Assembly (NCBI GenBank): GCA_029339505.1
Contig: JAQISU010000096.1
Coordinates: 4,945,501-5,009,500, forward strand
Length of the DNA stretch: 64,000 bases
DNA from: Unio delphinus
Lineage: Eukaryota; Mollusca; Bivalvia; Unionida; Unionidae
Reading direction: 5' to 3'
The position numbers and the translations under genes are program-made. The first letter of the stretch is position 1, and every line of letters starts with the position of its first letter. Below are positions 1-9,703 of this stretch, one piece after another. Under the pieces are notes generated by a model. It did no database searches, was not told the DNA's origin, and was given only the letters and a program-made list of their open reading frames with translations.

Positions 1-448
1 GAATAACTAATTTTTCCGAGAGCGAGGCAATGCCAAAATCAAATGGATATGTTTCTAATCTGTACCGCACAATGGATAGTTGAAGGGGTGGCACCCCACT
101 GCCACCACCTTCCCGCCCCCCCCCCCCCCCAGCTGACCTTATTTTGGTTTTTGATTGGAACTTTGGTTTTCGGCTTTTAAATGTTGAGAATACATAGCCT
201 GACTTTGGTCAATCAGATTTGGAAGCAATATCTTACAGCAAAATTAAGATTTTTTGTGGTATAAACTAATAGTCGTTATATAGAAGAAGCCCAATTTAAT
301 TTAGGAACTGCTTCATTAAGGTCCAAAAGGAGATGCTGAAAATTGCCTGAAGAAAGGGTTACACTAGTTAGCTAAAGGTACAATCAACATTAGGTAAGAT
401 CGATTAAATGGTCAGCTAAGCCCCTCGGCGGGAAAAAAAATAAGTTTG

Positions 449-450
<2 letters not shown>

Positions 451-481
<31 letters not shown>
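451..481. repeat. (GT)n microsatellite
   Basis: About 15 uninterrupted GT units, read directly. Confidence 0.95.
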
Positions 482-482
<1 letters not shown>

Positions 483-2461
483 TTTAATAATTTTCACAAT
501 AAAACCATTTGTGTTTTGCCTTGACTTTTTACTTGTAAGAACTGAATCTTTCGACCTTTAATTAGTGTACGGGTTTTAATTGATTATTAAGACCACCCAC
601 TACTCTAAAGATTAGCACTTTATTTCAGTTCCATTTGATAAATTATAACAAAATTGAACATCACCGTTCAGATCACCCGCTATTGGGCACATTATTTACG
701 TATGTGACAAGTATCTCCTAAAACAAAGATTTAGTTTGTTGGTGTAAACATATTGCTTGCTATAAACATTTTTGAGATTATTTTGTATCTCTTGATTATG
801 TGCAAACGAAAATAAAATATAAAAGATTTTACCCTTTGTTATGAGCTGAAATCAAAGTTAATTATTTAAACATCATGGTGGAATTTTTAATTCAGTTTAT
901 TTTAATGTTGAACAAAATAAGAACATTAATATGTTAAAACTTTTATTATGCATCCCTGAGATATATGAAAATGGAGAACGGTGGAAATAGCATGTAGCGA
1001 CACATTGGACTCAGATGGAACTCCCATGATAAACAAAGTAAAAAGATTATAGACCCAAATGGGAATTTATCATTAGGCCACCATTTTTTGGTTTAGCGAG
1101 TTAAAATCTAATATCTACAACTTAAATTTGGTTCACGCGTTCTCACATGTTAGTTTTTGGGAGTCGGCCCTCTAAATATAACAAATATTACATCGTAGGT
1201 TTATCTTGTGTGAATTTGTATGAAGTGTTATTGAAACTAAATGTACTCAATAAACAATTGCTATGTATTTTACAGATAGTAACTTTATACAAAATAAAGT
1301 ACCGTGCTAATTTTATTGTCAGTACGTGTTTTGTTTGTTTGTTTGTTTGTTTTTGTGCAAAAGACTGGCAAATCTTTCATTCATCAGTTGTTGAAAACCT
1401 GATCCCCCCCCCCCCCAAATAAATTAGTAAAAGAACAGTTTGATTTGGCGTGTGCCAAACTCCGGGTCTTAAATTTGTAAAATTTGTTATAATTCTTTCT
1501 TAATTCTAGCCTTTCAAATTGTGGTCAAATTTTCATTCATCAGTTTTGATAAAAGGTTGGAGAAAGAAACTTGTGACATGATACACGTATTAATCTTGGA
1601 TCAAACGTAAGTTAATGAATTTGTGACAGAGTTTATTGTCCAATAATTTTCTACGAGCTGAGTTTAAAGCACTTTGACATTGTTAACTAAGAAGGTGCTA
1701 AGGTTTTTGTTCATGTTGTAATATCTCAATCAGAATGTTAATAATATGTCATCCTATTTTGTTTTGCTGGATAAATAATTGGAATAACAATACATATAAA
1801 TGGTGCATCTTACAGTATGTACTAGTCATATTAAGTGTGTGTGTGAGAGGGGGGGGGGAGATATGTGGGTTCAATACACAGACACCGTGCCGAATTTCCA
1901 TCAGTCTTTATGAATGTAGCCAAAGTCGTTTACGTGGAAGTGGGACGCGTAGAATTTAGAGATTACGTGGTTGTATTTTTTTTTTTTTTTGTTTCTTTAA
2001 ATCAGCCATACCTTTGGATAGAATAACTAAAACGTTTGAAATTACATAAATGACTAAAGGCTATTTTGCACACCTTTTTAATACCAAAGCCAACAAATAA
2101 ATAGGGCAACAGCATTTGCCTTAAGTTTGTTTTATCAAGGGATGTAATTTTATGTCAAATCCGAAAGCATTCAAGATTCAGAAATAGCACGGAGACGTGC
2201 ATGGTTAAGTCTACATGAAAACAAATAACAGGCGTTGGTCGACACCTGGCGTTTTATTTTTTCAAAGAATGAACGCAATATAATTAATTTTTAATTATTT
2301 TAATTTCTTTATTCTATTCAAGATCGCCATTTCATATCTCACAATACCTTCATCACCATCCATAATCTTTTTTTTGGGGGGGGGGGGGCACCAGACAGAT
2401 GCCCCCTTCCCCTATTGAAAAGTAAGTGTTTTTATGTGTGGGTGTGTTCCCCCCGATGTGT

Positions 2462-2463
<2 letters not shown>

Positions 2464-2493
<30 letters not shown>
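2464..2493. repeat. Poly-T tract
   Basis: About 30 T in a row. It could be the tail of a minus-strand retroelement, but no body was recognised next to it. Confidence 0.9.
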
Positions 2494-2496
<3 letters not shown>

Positions 2497-2548
2497 GAAA
2501 TTCCATTTATTTTAACCTAACCTTAATTTTGTCCCATCAGGATTATAT

Positions 2549-3880
2549 TGTAATGACCATGTTTAGAGTCACCGATTCAGTCTTTGCTTCTATTAAGTTG
2601 TTTTTATAAATATGGTACATATGAATATGAATTATAATGTTCATTTACAAAGCATAAAAACGATATATCTATAATGCTTATGGTCTGTCAAACTAACAGT
2701 CAATCCTGGCAACGTATCTTAACATGTGTAACCTAATTTCGAAGTAGAGGTTATTTCGGTAAATCGTCTTTAAAGGTCTGTCATAAAGTGTTTTCAGAGC
2801 GTACTATTTAGCTTATCTGATACACATATTATGCTCTTCTACTATTACTATTTGTAATTTATGTAAAATACCTACAAAATCATGATGGGAAAAGTCCACG
2901 TATATCACTGTATCACGATGTCCGCCATTTTGGATTTGCATGAGTTTCGTATTTCGAAACTCTATATGCTGGTATTTGTGATTATTCTCTCTAATAACAG
3001 TAGGGTACTACTTATAAAGTAATTTGCATGTTTTAGTGATAACATCATTGCAATACCTTTGTATCAATGTATGCAATTCATGTTTTGATGTGACAATAGC
3101 TGTCGTCTGCATAAAGTGCAGAACCCGCGTCTATATGAATCGACTCAATTATTCAAGACTTAAGTTATCATCATAAAGTTTGATTTCACATAAACATGAG
3201 CTCATAAACTATTCTTATTCGTTTCATAGACAAGCCCTACTGCATTCAATTACTTATTATAATGTAATTTATGTGTTTATAATGTTGACATGGTATACCA
3301 TACAAAAACTGTATTGTTTACAATGCAATGCATGGTACACCATACAAGACACTGATTGGTTACATGGATTACCATGCATTCTGCGATTGGCTAAATTGTC
3401 TCATGTGGTGTCTGGGGGAAGGTTATAAATTGGGGAGTGCTGTCATTGTAGAGCAAACAACTGACGAGTACAGTCGGCGCCAGAATTCGAAGTGCCAGAG
3501 CAAAGTGTCGAGTGAGTACATTTGGATATTTAAGAATAGCATATTACAACATTGAATGAACAAGAATAATAGATTTGTTCCATGAAAAATAGATTGTAAC
3601 AGTTGTCTCCCACCACACCTGACAGCCCTTTTCCCCATACAGTCTGTTATATTATAATTACAGAATCTGGTTGTTCAGTATAACTATAGGTAATTTCTAT
3701 TTATTTATTTAATTTTAGAATTCATTAAACATTGTCAAACTATTCTCGCTTTTATCTTGATTATATAAGCCCTCTTTCATCATCCCAACCCCAAACTTTT
3801 GACCGTCTATAACACGTCACTCTCTTTTCCTATGTACAAAATATATGTAGCACCTTAAAGACGAAAAATGGGGCCTTACA
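2549..3880 (+). repeat. 5' LTR of the gypsy element
   Basis: This 1,332-bp LTR matches the 3' LTR closely from CATAAAGTG (2782) to TTACA (3880). The first nine bases TGTAATGAC (2549-2557) match the 3' LTR start, but bases 2558-2781 are absent there. CAT occurs at both breakpoints, so the 3' LTR most simply lost 224 bp by microhomology deletion. The 3' LTR also lacks about 110 bp near its end (about 3754-3869 here). Confidence 0.88.
3424..3430 (+). promoter_or_regulatory. Candidate TATA box in 5' LTR
   Basis: TATAAAT lies upstream of a GC-richer stretch. The same site (TATAAATAG) is kept in the 3' LTR near 26789. This is the likely core promoter of the LTR, by position only. Confidence 0.5.
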
Positions 3881-3883
3881 ATT

Positions 3884-3898
3884 TGGTGTCAGAAGTGG
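3884..3898 (+). promoter_or_regulatory. Primer binding site, tRNA-Leu type
   Basis: TGGTGTCAGAAGTGG starts 3 bases after the 5' LTR end. It is complementary to the 3' end of animal tRNA-Leu (CCACTTCTGACA plus CCA), as I recall that sequence. Position and match are typical of a minus-strand primer site. Confidence 0.8.
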
Positions 3899-4029
3899 AA
3901 TTTCAAAAGTCAAATTGAAATCTATCACAGGATACGAACCCTATCCCTCCCCCCATTTTGTTTTCTTGTCAAGTGTGGTGGTCGAAGTAGTAAAAAAAAA
4001 AAAAATTCCTGTTTTGACTGACGTATACA

Positions 4030-5145
4030 ATGTCTGAGTCCCCAGATCCTGAAATCCAATTTTGCCTGAATAGAAACAACGAAGGCCATGGTGATGTAAT
4101 CGATGATGATCAATGTGCGTATGATGAGCGTGGTTCAAGTCAAATTCACAGTGACGAAGAAGAGGCAATGTATACAGGACAGAACCAAAATCACTCCCAT
4201 CATCCAAGACGTGAGGCCAATAATGCTGGTACTATTCCCATCCGATTATTCCCAAACTATGGCCCTACTTTAAAGCCTGAGCCATTTAACGGTAAAGAAT
4301 GCTGGGAAGAGTACATATCCCATTTTGAAAATTGTGCAGAGCTGTGCAACTGGACCAAACGGGACAAAGTTCTCTTTCTTGCTGCCAGTTTGCGAGGTCA
4401 AGCTAGAACCTTTTATATGAGTTTGACAAATGAGGAAAAACGTTTATATGATACCCTTGTTGCTAGACTTAGTCAAAGATTTGGTAGCTCTAGACATCAA
4501 AACAGGTGGTTGGCAAAACTTGAAATGAGAAAACGGCAACCTGGTGAAGTTATTGCAACACTGGGGGATGATATTAGGCAGATAGCGCAGAAAGCGTATT
4601 GCAATTTAGATTCTAAAGCACAGGAAACTCTTGCCCTGAACCAGTTCTATAAGATATTACCAGTTGAAATGAAGTGCCGATGTATTGACAAAAATTGTGA
4701 GACAGTAGCTGATGCAGTAGATGTTGTCGAGAGATATGAAGCAATACTGGGAGATGAATATGAGAAGAAAAAGATAAATGTTAGAGCAGTTGGGTCAAAT
4801 GAAATTGAACACCAAGGTTCTAATGACAATGACAGAATTGGGGTAATGCTGCAAAGAATAGAAAAACGAATAGAGTTGTTAGAAAAAGGAAACACTCTTT
4901 TGAACAATGTAAAAGATTGGAAAAACCAAATACAGAGCAAACCTGCACCAAGAAACGAGAAGAGGAGAACATGTTTTGTATGTAACTCCTCAGGTCACTT
5001 CTTCAGAAACTGTCCCACCTTCATCCAATGTAAAACTCACACTACTACTGGACATGATGATGGAAAGAATGAAGCTCTAAGTCAAGGAAATAAGGGTTCA
5101 TCTTCAGCATATAACCAGGGAAACGACAGACCGTTGATTCAATAG
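4030..5145 (+). CDS. gag: Gag polyprotein of the gypsy element
   Basis: This open 371-aa frame follows the primer site. It has an acidic N-terminus, then a retrotransposon gag capsid-like core at about residues 80-235 (PFNGKECWEEYISHFE, then an AASLRGQAR helix region and QRFG), a Lys-rich linker, and one zinc knuckle CFVCNSSGHFFRNCP (C-x2-C-x4-H-x4-C) near residue 315. It forms the particle core and binds RNA. It is the only intact ORF of the core element. The ATG at 4030 is the first in this frame after the leader. Pol lies in the -1 frame and overlaps from 5115, with a slippery site at 5118-5124. Confidence 0.9.
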   Translation: MSESPDPEIQFCLNRNNEGHGDVIDDDQCAYDERGSSQIHSDEEEAMYTGQNQNHSHHPRREANNAGTIPIRLFPNYGPTLKPEPFNGKECWEEYISHFENCAELCNWTKRDKVLFLAASLRGQARTFYMSLTNEEKRLYDTLVARLSQRFGSSRHQNRWLAKLEMRKRQPGEVIATLGDDIRQIAQKAYCNLDSKAQETLALNQFYKILPVEMKCRCIDKNCETVADAVDVVERYEAILGDEYEKKKINVRAVGSNEIEHQGSNDNDRIGVMLQRIEKRIELLEKGNTLLNNVKDWKNQIQSKPAPRNEKRRTCFVCNSSGHFFRNCPTFIQCKTHTTTGHDDGKNEALSQGNKGSSSAYNQGNDRPLIQ

Positions 5146-8100
5146 GCCTGGGGTCAGTGGGTAGTAATAGGCCAAAACCTTACGTAGCTCAAGAAAAACA
5201 AAAGGTCAGAACAGGACACACTTGGGAGACCAGCAGTCAATTGGACAACGGATTTTATACAAATGGCATGATTGATGGAACTGAAGTCGTTTTCCTTATT
5301 GATAGTGGCTCTACAGCATCCCTTCTTTCATACAGCACATATCAAAAATTGCATGGAGAAAAGAAGTATATGCTTACACTACTTGAAACGAAAGTAAATG
5401 ATGTTAATGGAAATGAAATTCACAACTATGGATCCATAAGCGTTGCCATTCATTTCAAGGGGATATCCTACGCACAAAAAGTTATAGCATGTAAAGTGAG
5501 TCAAGATGGTATCCTGGGTCAGGACTTTTTATTAAACTATGTGAACAAAATCAATTGCAAATAATTGTTGCTTCACACAGACAAGATTGACATAAGATGT
5601 TGGATGGGAGGTAAAGTACATGTCACATCCAGAATTAAAGTACGAAAAACTACAACAGTAGCTGCTAACTCTGCATTATGGCTACAAGTAAGCATACCTG
5701 GGTCGGAGCACATGACAAAGTTTGGATATGCGGAGCCAATATTTCACAACGCAATCATGTGCACCATGGTTCCAGGCGTGATTGATACTCAAGCCAAGGA
5801 GATGGTTGTAAACTTTGTGAATTGCAGTGATACTGATGTTACGCTGCAAGCAAACTTACCTATTGGTGTATGTGAGCCATATGAGGATGTATCCAACTCT
5901 GAAAGAGTTGCCAGTATTGATACAAACAAAGAGAATGTGTCTGAGATGTGTAAAGACAAGCTACCAGATTACCTAAAAGATCTCTTTAAAAAGAGTTCGA
6001 CTCATCTTGATCACCTACAAAAAGAAGCCCTCAAAACACTGCTCATAAGATACCGATCTGTATTTGCAAAGTCATCAGCTGAGCTCGGTCGGACAGATAG
6101 AGTGCAACATCACATCAATATTGGTCATTCCATTCCTATAAGGCAGCCGCCACGACGCCAAACGTGCAGTAGAGCAGGAAGAAATTCAGAAGATGTTAGA
6201 TCGCAGGGTTATAGAGCCTTCCAATAGTGCTTGGGCATCGCCAATAGTTCTAGTAACTAAAAAGGATGGTAGCATTAGATTTTGCGTTGATTATCGCAAA
6301 CTCAATGATGTGACGGTCAAGGACGCATACCCACTTCCAAGAGTTGATGAATGTTTAGATGCTTTATCTGGTGACAAATGGTTTTGCTCCATGGATTTGA
6401 ACTCTGGCTTCTAGCAGGTGGAGATGTCTCCTAAAGACAAAGAAAAAACTGCTTTTGCGACAAGTTTAGGACTGTACCAATTTACAGTAATGCTCTTTGG
6501 CCTTTGTAATTCCCCGAGTACATTTCAGCGCTTGATGGAAAACATTCTACGAGGCCTACAGTGGATAGAATATCTAGTATACATGGATGACATAATCTCG
6601 CCAAGTAGTACCTTTGAACAAGGTCTTGACAGATTGGAGAACATATTCAAGAGACTTCAAGATGCAAATCTGAAACTAAAACCATCCAAATGCATACTTT
6701 TCCAGATGCAAATAAAATTCCTGGGTCATGTCGTTTCTGAAAAAGGAGTGTCCACTGACCCCGAGAAGATTCTATCTGTGAAAGACTGGCCTATCCCAAT
6801 AAATGCAAAAGAAGTCCGTAGTTTCCTGGGACTTTGTTCCTATTACAGGCGCTTTGTGAAGGGATTTGCACACATTGCAAGACCACTACATAAAGTATGC
6901 AAAAAAGGCGCTCGTTTCGTTTGAACTGACGAGTGTCAATCAACATTTGATAATCCATTGCTGGCTTACCCCATCCCTGGAATAGGATTCATACTGGATA
7001 CCGATGCAAGTGATAAAGCTGTGGGAGCAGTGCTCTCACAGATGCAGGAAGGCGCAGAACGTGTTGTCGCATACATGAGTAAAGCTATGATCATCCATGA
7101 ACAATATTATTGTACTACAAGAAAGGAACTTTTAGCCGTTATCACAGCACTGAAAGCATTTCATTCCTACCTATATGGACAGGACATTTTGCTCAAAAAC
7201 AGACAATGCTGCAGTGAGTTGGGTAAGAAACCTCAAGAAACCAACTGGTCAAGTTGCCAGGTGGCGTCAAGAGCTTGAAACCTACAATTTTAAGGTAGTG
7301 CATAGAGCTGGAAGACAACACTCAAATGCTGACGCTTTGTCGAGAAGGCCATGTCGTGTCTGTCAGAAACAAGAACAAGGTAATCTTGAATGTAATAATG
7401 ATGAAGACTGTGAAGCTCCACAACTTGTAGAGCAAATCATCAATGCCGATTTGGTAAGGGTGTTAACATGGAGTCAGGGTGCTATCCAAGAGGATGATAT
7501 TGCACAAAGCCAAGCAGTACTTGAAGGTTGGACACCTGACATCATACGTAGTCTTCAGTTACAAGATCAAGACATTTATGCTATTCTAATTGCTATCGAG
7601 GAAAAGTCTGAAAGACCGAAGTGTGATGCCATATCTGATAAAACATCAACACTAAAAACACTCTGGCGACAATGGGACAGATTAACAGTCATTAAGGGCA
7701 TGCTTTACCGCAAATTCTTTCAAAATGATGAGAATCAACCCACACTACAACTAGTAGTTCCAAATAAACGAAGGCTTGATGTCCTAAAGTACTTTCATGA
7801 TGTACCAACTGCAGGGCATTTAGGAGCTAAGAAGACCCTTAAACGAATAAAGCAGTCCTTTTACTGGCCAGGCATGAAAGAGTTTGTCATGGACTACTGT
7901 CGTACTTGTGATAAGTGCACAGCTAGAAAGCCATCCAGAAAGATCAATACGGCTCATTTAGGACAATACATAGTTGGTGAGCCTATGGAAAAGATTGCTC
8001 TAGATGTACTTCCTCTTACTGAAAGTGGCAAAAGGTTTATCCTGGTTGTTTGTGACTGCTTTACCAAGTGGAGCGAGGCTTTCCCCATTCCAGACCAAGA

Positions 8101-8617
8101 GTCCAGCACCATCATTAAAACATTTGTAAATGAATTTGTGTGTCGTATTGGCACACCATTACAGATATTGACAGATCAAGGTCAAAACTTTCAGTCAAGG
8201 ATATTTCAAGAAATGGGCGACTTTATAAAAATAGATAAAACAAGAACTACTAGTATGAGGCCACAGGCCAATGGAACAGTTGAGAGATTTAATAGGACTT
8301 TACAAGAAATGCTGACCATGTATGCTGAAAAGAATCAGAAGTACTGGGATACTTACCTGTCCCAAGTAATGATGGCCTATCGAGCTTCAATAAACTCCAC
8401 AACAGGAAAAACACCAAATATGATGATGTTGGGAAGAAACATCACCTTACCAATGGAAGCAGTTGTTGGGAGACCATACCCATCTCAAAATTCAGTGATG
8501 ATGACGTAGACCCAGACAATTATCTGGAACGACTGCGCGGCAACATGGTGAGTGCCCATAATATTGCTCGAGAAAATCTTAGAAAGAACTCCGATTATCA
8601 GAAAAGGCATTATGACT
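5115..8617 (+). pseudogene. pol: Pol: protease, RT, RNase H, integrase (broken, 5' part)
   Basis: Domain order is as in Ty3/gypsy. The aspartic protease has LIDSGSTAS (about 5298). Reverse transcriptase has WASPIVLVTKKDGS, FCVDYRKLN, the YMDD box (about 6581-6592) and FLGLCSYYRRFV. RNase H has LDTDASDKAVGAVLSQ (about 6990). Integrase has an HH-CC zinc motif (about 7797-7920), the DDE core with LDVLPL, LTDQGQNF and GTVERFN, and a C-terminal region. Lesions are an in-frame TAA at 5562-5564, a frameshift around 6190-6230, TAG at 6412-6414 and TGA at 6922-6924 (both where Trp is expected), an apparent 1-base insertion in the A-run near 7191-7197 and a frameshift near 8487. The integrase is then cut after HYD by the inserted element; its end resumes at 23423. 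Confidence 0.92.
5118..5124 (+). promoter_or_regulatory. -1 ribosomal frameshift site GGGAAAC (gag to pol)
   Basis: In the gag frame the bases read G GGA AAC, a canonical X-XXY-YYZ heptamer. It falls inside the only stretch (5115-5145) where gag and the -1 frame are both open. After the shift the frame stays open through the protease to 5561. No downstream pseudoknot was folded. Confidence 0.75.
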
Positions 8618-9164
8618 AGTAGTATAGAGAAAGCCCGGTTCTGGACCACTTTAATGTATTTCCTATGGGAAGTGATTTCTCCTTTTGCCTTTCTGACACT
8701 TTCATTTTTGCTTAAAAACACGAAAAAGGGGGGTACCAAAAAGCCTCAGATTGCCAAAATAACGCTTCTTTCACATAATAAACTAAAAACAAAAATCCCA
8801 TGAGACCCTCTATTTATCAATCTGGCACTAAAAAATAAAATTGCTCCATAGAAGCTTCTATTTGCTGAATAGAGTCTTCGCTACTGGACCACTCTATTTT
8901 TTAGTTTTAGTCTCCGTTTAGCAAATAGAGGCTTCTATAAAAAAACTCAAAAGGGGTACCAGAAAAAGCCTTCCATTCACTGAATTAAGGCTTCTATTGA
9001 GAAAATAATTTAAGTCTCAGATTGCCAAAATAATGCTTCTACACCCCTGGACCAGTCCATTTTTTATAATTAAGTGTCAGATTAGCAAATAGAGGCTTAC
9101 GAAAAAAAATTTAAAAAAAAATAAGGGGGTACCATTTTAGGTACTAGATTGACAAATAGAGACC
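8618..9164. repeat. Left subterminal repeat array
   Basis: This non-coding stretch of about 550 bp is built from diverged short motifs. Examples are GCAAATAGAGGCTTCTAT and relatives, CAGATTGCCAAAATAA, TGGACCACT or TGGACCAGT followed by a T-rich block, and several GGGGGTACC boxes (near 8732, 8956, 9126, 9171). Some motifs occur in both orientations. The density and variety resemble transposase or initiator binding arrays in subterminal DNA. Confidence 0.75.
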
Positions 9165-9515
9165 TCAGGAGGTACCCACTGTTATGGGGGTTTGAAAGAT
9201 TTCTCTTTTACCTCTTGGTCGGTACCCAGCAATGAATTCTTCTATCGTGGGAGGTTTTTCAATAATGATACCATGTTTATTAGCACGGTTTTTGTAATAC
9301 GTTAAAATAGCTCGATAGGCATTTTTACCACATTTAGCACAAAGATGGATTTTTCCCATAACCCCAACACCACAACTGACACAAGGATTTGTACCAGCAC
9401 GGAGACCATTTCGTAACAAATACGCATGGACTCCACAGTGTTCCCCATAACAGGGCTTTCCGCATTGATTATTAGAATTTTTCAAAAGCCAACGGCATGA
9501 ACTCAGTTTATACAT
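9165..9515 (-). CDS. 116-aa zinc-ribbon protein (left copy)
   Basis: This compact protein faces outward, divergent from PolB. Cysteines come in groups: SSCRW, QCGKPCYGEHCGVH (about residues 17-30), then CVSCG (about 44-48) and CAKCGKN (about 57-63), like one or two zinc ribbons. A basic stretch (YYKNRANKHG) and a conserved-looking tail with IEEFIAGYRPRGKRE follow. I do not recognise a family. A small DNA-binding or transcription factor is an inference from the zinc ribbons. The right copy is intact too and differs at only about three residues, so the ORF looks maintained. It starts at the first ATG after the divergent intergenic repeats. Confidence 0.75.
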   Translation of the reverse strand: MYKLSSCRWLLKNSNNQCGKPCYGEHCGVHAYLLRNGLRAGTNPCVSCGVGVMGKIHLCAKCGKNAYRAILTYYKNRANKHGIIIEKPPTIEEFIAGYRPRGKREIFQTPITVGTS

Positions 9516-9703
9516 AGTTCTATACCATACTTAACTATTTCTTTAATTCATATTTAACATATGTTATATTTTGCTTTAGCAATACGGTAATTTTGCGTAT
9601 GTTATATTTTTGCTTTAGAAATATGATAATTTTTGCGTATGGTTGATATTTGCTTTAAACATACAGTAAACTGAATTAGAGATATGATAAAATATATAGA
9701 AAA
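9516..9703. promoter_or_regulatory. Divergent intergenic region with about 40-bp iterons (left)
   Basis: Between the zinc-ribbon gene and PolB lie about three direct repeats of a unit of about 40 bp: GCGTATG, then TTATATTT, TGCTTTAG, AATA and TAATTTT (about 9555-9665). The third unit is diverged. A TATA-like ATAAAATATATAG sits just before the PolB start. This is the likely shared promoter and operator of both genes. Iteron-like repeats would also fit a replication control site. Confidence 0.6.

Larger units (their letters stand above)
1..2548. other. Non-coding flank, no gene recognised
   Basis: AT-rich sequence with many homopolymer runs (C-runs near 118-130 and 1408-1417, G-run near 1850, T-runs near 1978-1990). 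The short ORFs here show no domain, codon structure or splice pattern that I recognise. It is the left genomic flank of the LTR element that begins at 2549. Confidence 0.7.

Noticed and set aside
2779..3880. 5' LTR starting at TGTCATAAAG
   Set aside because: It gives no target duplication. The start at 2549 matches the 3' LTR start for nine bases and yields ATAT on both sides.
8485..8803. Small ORFs across the left junction (and 23238-23723)
   Set aside because: They merge gypsy sequence with the element terminus and exist only because of the insertion.
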